Shown piece by piece: positions 16,911 to 24,893 of a stretch of DNA of 50,544 bases. The stretch is from assembly GCA_040266995.1 (NCBI GenBank), contig JAWRHV010000004.1:1-50544 (forward strand). Direction: 5' to 3'. This DNA comes from UBA4312 sp040266995. Its GTDB lineage: Bacteria > Bacillota_I > Bacilli_A > Erysipelotrichales > Erysipelotrichaceae. A program made the translations under genes and the position numbers. Every line of letters starts with the position of its first letter. Position 1 is the first letter of the stretch. The notes beneath the pieces were generated by a model. That model saw only the letters and a list, made by a program, of their open reading frames with translations. It ran no database searches and was not told the DNA's origin.

Positions 16911-18182
16911 TTACTCAGATCCAGCGTGTTTTGGCCAAATCGTCGTCACTGTGCGATGTGAGAAGTCCAGACTGTCGATGACGGACTGGATCTTTTCCGG
17001 TGTCACCGCGCGGATCCGTTTGGCTCCCTCAAAATAGTCATAGCCTTCCATTTGTGCATCCATCAGTTCCACCGCCAGATTTTCAAACTGATCCAGTTCC
17101 CGGATGGTCTGCGAAAGAGCCTTGACCTGCAGGGATTTCCAGATAGCCGGATCGATCGGCTGGGTCTGCATGGTTTCAACAAGCTGTTCGGTCAGCCGGA
17201 TAAAGCCATCCACATCGTAGGTCTGCGAATAGAACAACAAATAGGAATGATCCGGTTGGATATCACATTCAGCGCCTGATATCTGGGTGATGATCTTCTG
17301 TTCCAACCACTTCTCATAATCCGGATTCAATGCGCTCATCAGCGACTCCAGACGCATTTGGACCGCCATATCGCGCAGCAGGCATTCCTCTTTCGGCTCA
17401 CCACAGGCAAACTTGTATCCGACACAGACGTAAGGAATGGAAATATCCATAGATAATTCGTGATAAGATCGAACAGGCGCCGGGCTTTCCGGTCGGACAA
17501 CCCGTTCGATCGTCTGGGATGCATAAAGTGATGGAACATGGTTGATGGATTCGATCCATGTCATGATCTCCCGACAGTCTTTCCCGGTAATTCCCACCAG
17601 AACCAATCGGCTTGGGTCATAATTCATTCGATAGAACCTTGTCAGATCCTCCACTGTTATATGTTCGATATCGTCTTCTGTTCCCAGAATATCGATACGC
17701 ACCGGATGCTCGGCATACAAAGACTTCCATGTTTCCATCAGCAGTTTATGGTCCGGTGACTGTTCATACATATCCCTTTCGCTGAGAATGATCGGCCGTT
17801 CCTTGTCAATGGACCGTTCATCAATATCCAGCGTCTGTACAAAATCCATCAGCAGGCGGATCGGTTCTTTGATGTCCGAGGTTGTCTGGAAATAGTAAGC
17901 CGTCTTGTTGTAGGTCGTAAACGCATTGGTTTGAGCCTGCATGGCCGCAAACTGTTCAGCGACGTCTTTTCCGTCCAGACGAAACATCTGGTGCTCCAGA
18001 TAATGCGCACATCCACTTCGATGTCTTACGATATCCCCGTTGACCTTTTGGCAGATGTCAAAGCCCCCGGCCGAAGTTGCCAACATGAATAAAGAGCGCT
18101 GATACTCCGGTTTATGCACCAGGATGACCGTCAGTCCATTATCCAGCACTTTCTTATTCCATTCCACGTTATATACTTTCAT
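16911..18182 (-). CDS. M16-family zinc metallopeptidase (catalytic subunit, YmfH-like)
   Basis: The 423-residue product carries the inverted zinc motif HxxEH as HYLEH near residue 64 (GCAHYLEHQMF), and the distal zinc glutamate is probably in ILSERDMYEQ about 75 residues later. This is the active half of a bipartite M16 peptidase that cuts small peptides. The start is the ATG at 18182, seven bases after GAGGAG; the longer frame opens with TTG at 18197, inside the Shine-Dalgarno region. It overlaps the upstream M16 gene by 14 bases. The pair resembles B. subtilis ymfF-ymfH. Confidence 0.88.
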   Translation of the reverse strand: MKVYNVEWNKKVLDNGLTVILVHKPEYQRSLFMLATSAGGFDICQKVNGDIVRHRSGCAHYLEHQMFRLDGKDVAEQFAAMQAQTNAFTTYNKTAYYFQTTSDIKEPIRLLMDFVQTLDIDERSIDKERPIILSERDMYEQSPDHKLLMETWKSLYAEHPVRIDILGTEDDIEHITVEDLTRFYRMNYDPSRLVLVGITGKDCREIMTWIESINHVPSLYASQTIERVVRPESPAPVRSYHELSMDISIPYVCVGYKFACGEPKEECLLRDMAVQMRLESLMSALNPDYEKWLEQKIITQISGAECDIQPDHSYLLFYSQTYDVDGFIRLTEQLVETMQTQPIDPAIWKSLQVKALSQTIRELDQFENLAVELMDAQMEGYDYFEGAKRIRAVTPEKIQSVIDSLDFSHRTVTTIWPKHAGSE

Positions 18183-19371
18183 TCGCATTCTCCTCAATCA
18201 CAGCCTGGCTGATCAACTGTATATTTCCGGCAGCTTTGGCTACCTGATCCATCGTTACAGACCGGATCCCGTTCAGCTTGTCCTCCAAGGTGAGATTTCT
18301 GTGCAGAAGATCATCCAGATACATCTGCTCGATCCAGGTCCGCGCATAATCCTGGCTGGAAATCAAGCCGTCCATCAGATCCATTTTGGCATTTTCCATC
18401 AAAGTCGATGGATACGCCTTATGGCATAAACGCTTCAGCTGCGCCTCAATCAACGGCAAAAGCTGCTCGACATATTGTTTTTCGGTGCCTGTCTGAATCA
18501 AAAGGGCCCCATCAAAACGAATCAGGCTCGACGAGATGGAGTAACAATAGCCGTACTTTTCGCGGATCGTATCAAACAACATGTTATTGGGACATTGTCC
18601 CAACATCGAATTGGCAACCAACAAGGCATAGTACAAATCCGAATCCATTCCAATGTGGGTCTGGTAGATCTGCGCTACGCTGGTTTGTGTAATATCCTTG
18701 GATACAACCTGCTTCACACAATCATGGACATCAATGCAGTTATAGTCTGCCCGGATCGAATCTGTTTCATCAATGGTTTCCAGATAGGCTTTCATTTTCG
18801 GACCAATCTTGCCAACGCTGTATACAACACAAGGTGCTCTTTTGATGGTCTGATATAACCGGTTGATCTGATTCAGAGAAACGGCATCCACCTGATCGTA
18901 TTCGCCATACAGATCCACACACAAGCTGTGATGGGCCGGTATCTGTGTCAAAGCGGTACGTACCGCCAGACTGTCCGGATCGTCCATTTGTCTTTTCAAG
19001 CGGTTTTTCAACATGTATTTCGCTTTATCCAAACTGTCCGTATCAAAACATGGATGAAACAAGAATTCATCCAGCAGATGTATAACCTGATCTTCATAGG
19101 CACTCTCTTCGATCCAGTCCGGCCGGATATACTGGTACCGATAATCAATGATCATCTGGTTTCCATACGCATATAAGGTCGTTCCGACCTTTGTATCATA
19201 CGCATCGCTGAGGGCCGTGATCCATTTCTGGCTGGATGCGTAGTGTTCTGTTTTATTTCGATACATCATGATCAGTACGTTCAAAGGTGTGATCCACGCT
19301 TTGTCCATAGGCAGAATATAACGCACCGACAGACATGCATCGGTAAATTTCTCGGTGGGATTCCATCGCAT
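18169..19371 (-). CDS. M16-family peptidase-like protein without zinc motif (partner subunit, YmfF-like)
   Basis: The 400-residue product has the M16 double-domain layout but no HxxEH: where the motif should be, it reads NKTEHYASSQKWITALSDAY. In known M16 heterodimers one chain binds zinc and the other contributes the substrate-binding arm (for example the R/Y pair late in the sequence, REKYGYCYSISSS near residue 290). It is therefore inferred to be the non-catalytic partner of the next gene, with which it overlaps. The ATG at 19371 follows GGGAGGTGG; the frame upstream of it covers the promoter. Confidence 0.85.
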   Translation of the reverse strand: MRWNPTEKFTDACLSVRYILPMDKAWITPLNVLIMMYRNKTEHYASSQKWITALSDAYDTKVGTTLYAYGNQMIIDYRYQYIRPDWIEESAYEDQVIHLLDEFLFHPCFDTDSLDKAKYMLKNRLKRQMDDPDSLAVRTALTQIPAHHSLCVDLYGEYDQVDAVSLNQINRLYQTIKRAPCVVYSVGKIGPKMKAYLETIDETDSIRADYNCIDVHDCVKQVVSKDITQTSVAQIYQTHIGMDSDLYYALLVANSMLGQCPNNMLFDTIREKYGYCYSISSSLIRFDGALLIQTGTEKQYVEQLLPLIEAQLKRLCHKAYPSTLMENAKMDLMDGLISSQDYARTWIEQMYLDDLLHRNLTLEDKLNGIRSVTMDQVAKAAGNIQLISQAVIEENANESI

Positions 19372-19393
19372 TGTTCCACCTCCCGTAGGGATT

Positions 19394-19399
19394 ATTATA
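19394..19399 (-). promoter_or_regulatory. -10 box of the M16 peptidase pair
   Basis: TATAAT about 23 bases before the ATG at 19371. The -35 position falls in the T tract of the upstream terminator and is poor. Confidence 0.55.
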
Positions 19400-19410
19400 C
19401 ACAAAAGTAT

Positions 19411-19437
19411 AAAAAAAGAGAACCGAAGTTCTCTTTT
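19411..19437 (-). terminator. Rho-independent terminator of the wall-binding peptidase gene
   Basis: AGAGAAC-TTCG-GTTCTCT: a 7-bp stem closed by a stable TTCG tetraloop, followed by a run of T, four bases after the stop codon. Confidence 0.92.
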
Positions 19438-19440
19438 AGA

Positions 19441-20847
19441 TTATCCAACGTGAACGTAACATTGTAAAGCCTGTGAACAGTTTACAGAGGATACAGCGGT
19501 CGTTCCACCGTTCCATCCACCATGTACGGCCTGTCCGTTACCGATGTAAACAGCTACGTGTCCGGAATAAACAATGATATCTCCCGGAACCGGGTTGCTG
19601 GTAACTGTACCCAGACTTGTGTATTCTGACGGCCATCCGTGGAAGTTAATGCCGGCAGCAGCCAGAGAATTAGTCACCAACATTGTACAGTCCTGTGCAT
19701 TTCCCAACTGCGACATGGCAGCCGATGCGATCGTCGAACTCAAGTTCGAGTTTGCCGGAACAGACACCGTTGATGTTGTCGCTGTAGGGGAGGCTGCGAC
19801 CTGCGTACTCGGTGTAACTGTCTCTACCGGTTGCGTATACGTATCATACGTAGCGGTCTGCTCTGTGGTTGTCTGCGCTGCAGGCTGTTCCACATAAGCC
19901 GGTTCTGTTGTCTGTACGGCTTCCGTCTGTTGCTGCTGTTCCAATTGAGCAATCTGCTGCAGCTGGGCCTGGTAATTAGCTTCCTGCTGCGCATTGTATT
20001 CTGCGATCTGCTGTAACTGCAGTTCGTAGTTTGCCTGTGCTTCCGCTTCCTGCTGTGCACGGAGTGCTTCAGCCTCAATTTCAGCCTGTGTTGCCGTAAT
20101 CACACCATTTTCATCGGTGTAATAACCATCTTCACCATTGGCATTCACAATCGGGGATCCATTGGCATCCAGCCAATAGTTCTGACCGTCGATCGTTTGC
20201 ATTCCTGTCAATAATTCACCGGTTTCCGAATAGAATACGACCTTGTCTCCTTCCGTCACTTTTCCGCTACGGAAGCTTCCGTCTTCGCCAAAATGATATT
20301 CTTTGCCGTCAATCGTGAACGTACCGGTTACCAGTTTTCCTTCTTCATCAAAGTAATACTTTTTCCCATCAATTTCCTGCCATCCGGTCTTCACTTCTCC
20401 GTTCTTGTCAACGAAGTATCTTTTACCGTTGTCATTGACCCATTGATTTTTCTGTGCAAATCCCTGCTCATTGTAGTAAGCATGGGTCTGATCGTCCCAG
20501 CCCTGTAACAGCTGGCCGTCTTTCTGGAAATTGTACTTTGTACCGGAAATTTCCATTTCTCCTGTCGCTGCGGTTCCGTCAGCTTCGAAGTAATATGTAT
20601 CGTTGGCAACATTCTGCCAACCAAATTGCATATCTCCATCCTGGTCAAAATAGTAGAGTTCATTATCAACCTTCGTTAATCCGGTGGCCTCTTTACGAGT
20701 ATCACTCAGAATGTAAGAACGTTCCTTTCCTTCTCCATGCCAACCAGGTGCAGTATCCCGTGCATAAATCGTTTGAAATACAGTTCCACTTGTACATGCA
20801 CATAAGGCTACAGCGAGTAATTTGTTGTGCTTTTCAATAAATCTCAT
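19441..20847 (-). CDS. Secreted NlpC/P60-like peptidase with choline-binding-type repeats
   Basis: The 468-residue product has a signal peptide (residues 1-30), about nine 20-residue repeats of the GW-x-YYF-x-DG-x-G type (about 55-250) that bind choline or similar wall sugars, a Q/A/E-rich linker (about 255-360, with YxAQLQQIA repeats) and a C-terminal catalytic domain. In the last domain C387 (QDCTML), H430 (SGHVAVYIG) and H442 (AVHGGWNG) fit the Cys-His-His triad of NlpC/P60 or CHAP peptidases. It should anchor to the wall and cut peptidoglycan peptides. AAGGAG precedes the ATG. It is a single-gene unit with its own terminator. Confidence 0.88.
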   Translation of the reverse strand: MRFIEKHNKLLAVALCACTSGTVFQTIYARDTAPGWHGEGKERSYILSDTRKEATGLTKVDNELYYFDQDGDMQFGWQNVANDTYYFEADGTAATGEMEISGTKYNFQKDGQLLQGWDDQTHAYYNEQGFAQKNQWVNDNGKRYFVDKNGEVKTGWQEIDGKKYYFDEEGKLVTGTFTIDGKEYHFGEDGSFRSGKVTEGDKVVFYSETGELLTGMQTIDGQNYWLDANGSPIVNANGEDGYYTDENGVITATQAEIEAEALRAQQEAEAQANYELQLQQIAEYNAQQEANYQAQLQQIAQLEQQQQTEAVQTTEPAYVEQPAAQTTTEQTATYDTYTQPVETVTPSTQVAASPTATTSTVSVPANSNLSSTIASAAMSQLGNAQDCTMLVTNSLAAAGINFHGWPSEYTSLGTVTSNPVPGDIIVYSGHVAVYIGNGQAVHGGWNGGTTAVSSVNCSQALQCYVHVG

Positions 20848-21079
20848 GTAATCACTCCTTCACTCATGTACAAACCTAACACAAGTTTTTTTTCAACGCA
20901 AATAAAAAAAGTCGATTTTAATCAATTATGTGTATTTTTGTACAATTTATCACATCATAAAATGCTTTATATAAAGGTCTTTACAAAGAATTGTGTAAAA
21001 ATATGTGATTTTGTAAAAAATATTACAATTTTCACATAATAAAAATTGTTCACAATTCGTGAACAATTTTGTATTTATA
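20848..21079. other. AT-rich intergenic region with inverted repeats
   Basis: The segment is very AT-rich. It holds TTGTAA-N6-TTACAA (21011-21028), repeated TTACA/TGTAA words around 20980-21030, and the terminator hairpin at 21042-21070. No promoter with a convincing -35/-10 pair was found for the peptidase gene. The TGTAA words resemble WalR half-sites but lack the TGTWAH-N5-TGTWAH spacing. Confidence 0.5.
21035..21070 (-). terminator. Terminator-like perfect inverted repeat after the 168-residue membrane protein gene
   Basis: AAAATTGTTCAC and GTGAACAATTTT form a perfect 12-bp stem with a five-base loop (21042-21070), followed on the minus strand by TTATTATG. It is AT-rich, ten bases past the stop codon. 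Confidence 0.75.
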
Positions 21080-21586
21080 TTATATTTTATCGAGATAATC
21101 CAGGAATGTTTTAATGAATTTCCAGGCTAGAAATATAGCCGCAAACCCGCTAAACACAAGGGAAATCCCGCCTAAAACCCGTAACGAAACCACAACGGTT
21201 GCCAATGTACGCGCAGATAAACCTCGGATCAATATTACTACCATTACGCCCACATATGACACAATGCTCAGGATGGCTGCCTTTTTTAATCTTGGCATAA
21301 GAGCGACTGTCAACAACAGACACAATAGATCAAGCCACGCAAAGGGAAATCCACCGTGAAAGAAAATCCAGAAGATCCCCCGTACCAGGAGGCTGGCCGC
21401 ATATGGTTCCATCTGATTCATGAAATGAAACAGCGCATTCTGATCAACGATCCTGGTCAACTGCCAGAAAAACTGGATCTGCCAGATACATTGCCAAATC
21501 CAATAACCGGTTACGACCAGGATCACAAGGTTCAGACGTTTATCGCGGGCATCAACGAAGCGGTCCATCCAGTTCAAGAGTTTCAA
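21080..21586 (-). CDS. Four-helix membrane protein of unknown function
   Basis: I do not recognise a family. The 168-residue product has membrane segments at about 17-40, 62-95 (possibly two), 102-122 and 127-158, and a basic N-terminus. The frame starts with TTG at 21586, about six bases after GAGAGG, and overlaps the end of trmL by 35 bases; an ATG at 21568 is the alternative. It is the last gene of the rdgB-trmL unit. Confidence 0.72.
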   Translation of the reverse strand: MKLLNWMDRFVDARDKRLNLVILVVTGYWIWQCIWQIQFFWQLTRIVDQNALFHFMNQMEPYAASLLVRGIFWIFFHGGFPFAWLDLLCLLLTVALMPRLKKAAILSIVSYVGVMVVILIRGLSARTLATVVVSLRVLGGISLVFSGFAAIFLAWKFIKTFLDYLDKI

Positions 21587-22085
21587 GGAAATCCTCTCCC
21601 TTCAACTGTTCGGTGGCCGCCAGATTCGGATAGTCCAACTGTCGTAAAACCTCATAGACGATGATTGCCGCGCAGTTGGAGAGATTTAAACTTCTCGCAT
21701 CCGCTACCATCGGCAATCGCATACATGTATCCAGATGTCCCTTCAGGATGGCTTTGTCGATACCGGTGCTTTCCTTGCCCAGCACAAGATAGATGTCACC
21801 GGTCTCTTTTGTGAAATCAAACATGCTGGGGGCTTTTTTCCCGTAGCGCGTCATGTAAAAGTAATGATCCGCCGGGTTCTTGGCAACAAAATCTTCCCAG
21901 TTTTTGTGGATCCGGATATCCACATTCTTTGCATAATCCATACCGGCTCGACGCAAGTGTTTTTCATCCATCATGAAGCCCAGCGGTTCGATCAAATGCA
22001 GGATGGATCCGGTAGCCATACACGTACGGATGATATTTCCTGTATTTCCGGGAATCTCCGGTTCATATAACACAACATGGATCAT
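21552..22085 (-). CDS. trmL: tRNA (cytidine/uridine-34-2'-O)-methyltransferase TrmL
   Basis: This SPOUT-class enzyme of 177 residues methylates the ribose of wobble nucleotide 34 in certain leucine tRNAs. Family signatures are HVVLYEPEIPGNTGNIIRTC at the N-terminus, the knot segments YLVLGKESTGIDKAI near residue 100 and MRLPMVADARSLNLSNCAA near 125. GGGAG precedes the ATG, and the rdgB stop is one base upstream, so both are on one message. Confidence 0.93.
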   Translation of the reverse strand: MIHVVLYEPEIPGNTGNIIRTCMATGSILHLIEPLGFMMDEKHLRRAGMDYAKNVDIRIHKNWEDFVAKNPADHYFYMTRYGKKAPSMFDFTKETGDIYLVLGKESTGIDKAILKGHLDTCMRLPMVADARSLNLSNCAAIIVYEVLRQLDYPNLAATEQLKGEDFLETLELDGPLR

Positions 22086-22086
22086 A

Positions 22087-22662
22087 TTACTTCTCCCAGT
22101 CCTTCATGAACTTCTCCAGTGCGGCCCCGCGATGGCTGACACTGTTTTTCATTTCATCACTGACATTGGCCAGGGTCGTCTGAAATGGTGGATAGTAAAA
22201 GATTGGATCATAACCAAATCCGTTGGTTCCCAGCTGACGGTCATAGATTTGCCCTTCTACCTCGCCACGATAGATATGGCTTTGGCCTTGGGCATCGATA
22301 TACGCAATCACACAGACATAGCGAGCGGTACGATCTTTCCCTTTCACCGCTTCTATAATCGCCTGATTTTTGATATCGTAGCTTGTGTCTTCCCCCATCC
22401 AGCGCGCCGAATAGACACCCGGCATTTTATCCATGGCATCTACCTCAATGCCGGAATCATCACTGATGACCGGACGGTGGATGGCATTGTAGATGGTCTG
22501 TGCCTTGATCAAAGCATTTTCTTCAAACGTTTTCCCATCTTCGATTATTTCCACAGGTTCTTTTAAATCTTTCAAACACAGAACCTTTACATCCTCTCCC
22601 AGCATTTTCTGGAATTCTTCCACTTTATGCGCATTGTTTGTCGCAATCATTATTTCTTTCAT
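22087..22662 (-). CDS. rdgB: XTP/dITP diphosphatase (RdgB/HAM1)
   Basis: The enzyme removes deaminated purine nucleotides (ITP, dITP, XTP) from the pool by releasing pyrophosphate. The 191-residue product has the IATNNAHKVEEF N-terminus, the catalytic SDDSGIEVDAM near residue 68, GVYSARWMG near 80, and the late TNGFGYDPIFY and SHRGAA segments. ATGs at 22662 and 22650 are both possible starts. The predicted transcript start is only about ten bases before the first. It heads the unit with trmL and a membrane protein. Confidence 0.92.
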   Translation of the reverse strand: MKEIMIATNNAHKVEEFQKMLGEDVKVLCLKDLKEPVEIIEDGKTFEENALIKAQTIYNAIHRPVISDDSGIEVDAMDKMPGVYSARWMGEDTSYDIKNQAIIEAVKGKDRTARYVCVIAYIDAQGQSHIYRGEVEGQIYDRQLGTNGFGYDPIFYYPPFQTTLANVSDEMKNSVSHRGAALEKFMKDWEK

Positions 22663-22678
22663 TCATATCACCGGACTT

Positions 22679-22708
22679 ATTATAATCCAAAAAAAGAGCT
22701 CAAATCAA
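22679..22708 (-). promoter_or_regulatory. rdgB promoter overlapping the groEL terminator
   Basis: TTGATT (22703-22708) lies in the loop of the groEL terminator; after an 18-base spacer comes TATAAT (22679-22684). Confidence 0.7.
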
Positions 22709-22715
22709 TGAGCTC
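22687..22715 (-). terminator. Rho-independent terminator of groES-groEL
   Basis: GAGCTCA and TGAGCTC pair around a six-base loop and are followed by seven T, six bases after the groEL stop. Confidence 0.9.
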
Positions 22716-22721
22716 CGTTTA

Positions 22722-24338
22722 TTAATACATTCCTTGTGGCATTGGCGGCATTTCCGGTTCTTTTTCCGGAATTTTCGCCACACCGACTTCGGTCGTGATG
22801 AACAAGGCGGAAATGCTGGCCGCATTCAACAACGCATTACGGCTTACCTTGGCCGGGTCGATGATTCCGTCTTCAAACAAGTTTACCCAGATTCCTTTCT
22901 TGGCATCAAATCCATAGTTTTCAGGTTGTACTTTCTGCATTTCAACGATATCATCGCTGTTATAACCGGCATTATCGGCAATCTGTGCAATTGGCGCCAA
23001 CAAGGCATCAAAGACGATCTTGATTCCCTTTTGTACATCCACTACTTCGGATTTAACTTTGTCCTTCAGATCTGTATACGCATTCACCAGACATGCTCCA
23101 CCACCGATGACGATTCCTTCGCTGACAGCTGCACGTGTGGAATTCAGGGCATCTTCGATGCGCAGTTTCTTTTCTTTCAGTTCGGTCTCCGTAGCAGCTC
23201 CCACTTTGATAACCGCTACACCGTTGGATAATTTACCTAAACGTTCCGACATACGCTTTTTGTCATATTCGCTCTTGGTATGCTCCATCTGTGCTTCGAT
23301 CTCTTTAATACGAGAAGCGACCTCTTCTTTGGTACCGGCTCCACCGATCATCGTCGTATTGTCTTTTGTGACAACCAGACGTTTTACAACACCCAGATCC
23401 TCAATTGTCATATCTTTCAGTTCCATATTCAGATCCTTGGAGAAGAAACGAGCACCGGTAATCACAGCGATATCCTGCAGCTGTTCTTTCTGATTATCTC
23501 CAAAACCAGGTGCTTTTGTAGCTACAACGTTGAAAGTACCACGTAATTTATTCAAAGCCAATGTTGATACAACATCGTTATCCAGATCTTCAGCAATGAT
23601 CAACAAGGCATGGTTGGATTGGACGATCTGTTCCAACAATGGCAGAATTTCCTGCACGTTGTTGATTTTCTGATCCGTTACCAAAACATACGGATTCTCC
23701 ATAACACATTCCATCTTTTCACGGTCGCTGACCATGTACGGAGAAATGTAACCCTTGTCATACTGCATACCTTCACTGATTTCCAGCTCTGTTTCAAAAC
23801 CGTTGGATTCATCGGTGGAAATAACGCCATCGCGTCCGACACGATCCATGGCCTTGGCAATGATCTTACCAATTTCTTCATCACCGGCAGAAATCGTTGC
23901 GACATTGGCAATATCCTGGGAACTGTCTATTCTTCTGGAATGCTCCAGAATATATTTAGCTACGGCCTTGCTTGCCATTTCAATTCCTTCACGCATCAAT
24001 ACCGGGTTTGCTCCGCGATCTACCAAACGCAGACCGTTTTCGATCATGCTCTGTGCCAGGATCGTTGCGGTGGTTGTACCATCGCCGGCTGTATCATTGG
24101 TCTTATTAGCTACTTCGTAAACCAGTTTGGCTCCCATGTTTTCAAATGGGTCTTCCAGTTCAATTTCCTTGGCGATGCTGACACCATCATTGGTGATCAT
24201 CGGCGATCCGAATTCTCTTTCCAACACCACATTTCGACCCTTTGGTCCTAATGTTACACGAACTGCATTTGCCAGTGTGTTGACACCTTTCAGCATCGAC
24301 TCACGTGCATCTTTTGAAAAACGTACTTCTTTTGCCAT
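22722..24338 (-). CDS. groEL: Chaperonin GroEL
   Basis: The 538-residue chaperonin subunit forms the 14-mer folding chamber used with GroES. Hallmarks are KGRNVVLEREFGSP near residue 34, the ATP-site segment GDGTTTATILAQ near 86, the apical domain and the signature AAVSEGIVIGGG near 402. The C-terminus ends EMPPMPQGMY instead of the usual GGM repeats, so the flexible floor of the cavity is short. It follows groES by 12 bases and shares its CIRCE-controlled promoter. Confidence 0.97.
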   Translation of the reverse strand: MAKEVRFSKDARESMLKGVNTLANAVRVTLGPKGRNVVLEREFGSPMITNDGVSIAKEIELEDPFENMGAKLVYEVANKTNDTAGDGTTTATILAQSMIENGLRLVDRGANPVLMREGIEMASKAVAKYILEHSRRIDSSQDIANVATISAGDEEIGKIIAKAMDRVGRDGVISTDESNGFETELEISEGMQYDKGYISPYMVSDREKMECVMENPYVLVTDQKINNVQEILPLLEQIVQSNHALLIIAEDLDNDVVSTLALNKLRGTFNVVATKAPGFGDNQKEQLQDIAVITGARFFSKDLNMELKDMTIEDLGVVKRLVVTKDNTTMIGGAGTKEEVASRIKEIEAQMEHTKSEYDKKRMSERLGKLSNGVAVIKVGAATETELKEKKLRIEDALNSTRAAVSEGIVIGGGACLVNAYTDLKDKVKSEVVDVQKGIKIVFDALLAPIAQIADNAGYNSDDIVEMQKVQPENYGFDAKKGIWVNLFEDGIIDPAKVSRNALLNAASISALFITTEVGVAKIPEKEPEMPPMPQGMY

Positions 24339-24350
24339 ATTTGCTCCTCC

Positions 24351-24617
24351 TTAACGATTTACCGCAATGATGTCTTCATCTTTGATAACCACAAAGGTTT
24401 CATCATTGATCTTAATTTCTGTGCCTGCATATACCCGGAATAACACTTTATCTCCGGTTGTATAATCCGGCTGTTCCACCTTGGAACCAATGGCTTCAAC
24501 CACCGCAAATTTCGATTTTTCTTTATTGGCGGTTAAAATAATACCACTTGCCGTTGTTCTTTCTTCTTCAACTTTTTTCAACAATACATAATCATGTAAA
24601 GGTTTTAACATATGCAT
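24351..24617 (-). CDS. groES: Co-chaperonin GroES
   Basis: The 88-residue heptameric lid of GroEL. It shows PLHDYVLLKKVEEERTTASGI (split, start of protein) and the C-terminal DEDIIAVN. The mobile loop (about residues 17-33) is present. AGGAGG precedes the ATG. It is the first gene of the groESL unit. Confidence 0.96.
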   Translation of the reverse strand: MHMLKPLHDYVLLKKVEEERTTASGIILTANKEKSKFAVVEAIGSKVEQPDYTTGDKVLFRVYAGTEIKINDETFVVIKDEDIIAVNR

Positions 24618-24624
24618 CCTCCTT

Positions 24625-24651
24625 TTAGCACTTTCACTTTTTAATTGCTAA
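24625..24651 (-). promoter_or_regulatory. CIRCE element 1 (HrcA operator) before groES
   Basis: TTAGCAATT-N9-AAGTGCTAA, a 9-9-9 match to the CIRCE consensus with changes only in the inner bases. It covers the predicted transcript start near 24649 and ends just before the Shine-Dalgarno. Confidence 0.9.
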
Positions 24652-24655
24652 ATAC

Positions 24656-24683
24656 ATTATACACATTTCTAGCACTTATGCAA
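24656..24683 (-). promoter_or_regulatory. groESL promoter
   Basis: TTGCAT (24678-24683), 16-base spacer, TATAAT (24656-24661). It lies between CIRCE elements 1 and 2. Confidence 0.85.
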
Positions 24684-24695
24684 GTGGTTTGCTAA
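24669..24695 (-). promoter_or_regulatory. CIRCE element 2, overlapping the groESL -35 box
   Basis: TTAGCAAAC-N9-AAGTGCTAG. The spacing is exact and the outer bases are conserved. Confidence 0.8.
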
Positions 24696-24723
24696 AATAA
24701 ATTAAGAAAGGTGTTCCGAATCT

Positions 24724-24741
24724 CCTTATATAAATATAAGG
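24724..24741. repeat. Perfect AT-rich inverted repeat between the CIRCE elements
   Basis: CCTTATA-TAAA-TATAAGG on the plus strand. It has no T tract on either side, so it is not a terminator; an operator or a leader hairpin of a distal groE promoter is possible. Confidence 0.5.
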
Positions 24742-24804
24742 AAAGAAACGCTTTTTTTATCGGAATTCAACCGTCCTTTCCCTATCTTTTTTACGCCAGT
24801 ACTT

Positions 24805-24831
24805 TTAGCACTCTAACACATTAGTTGCCAG
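24805..24831 (-). promoter_or_regulatory. Degenerate CIRCE element 3, distal to groES
   Basis: On the minus strand CTGGCAACT-N9-GAGTGCTAA: one arm is a perfect CIRCE half-site, the other is poor. It lies about 190 bases before groES, downstream of a TATAAT at 24854-24859 that may be a second promoter. Confidence 0.5.
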
Positions 24832-24865
24832 ACCAATTTTTTTCTGTGTCTCTATTATATATAGG

Positions 24866-24893
24866 GAAAGAAAAAGAAGGATCTCTCCTTCTT
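24866..24893 (-). terminator. Rho-independent terminator of thrS
   Basis: AAGAAGGA-GAGA-TCCTTCTT followed by TTTCTTTCC on the minus strand, overlapping the stop codon. Confidence 0.85.

Noticed and set aside
20940..21040. WalR boxes upstream of the wall-binding peptidase gene
   Set aside because: TGTAA words are frequent but none has the TGTWAH-N5-TGTWAH spacing; the high AT content makes chance matches likely.
21042..21070. 12-bp inverted repeat as a regulator operator
   Set aside because: Its position ten bases after a stop codon and the following T-rich stretch fit a terminator better.
23610..24251. 213-codon plus-strand frame inside groEL
   Set aside because: It is the antisense of a highly conserved gene with biased codons, which often leaves long open complements.
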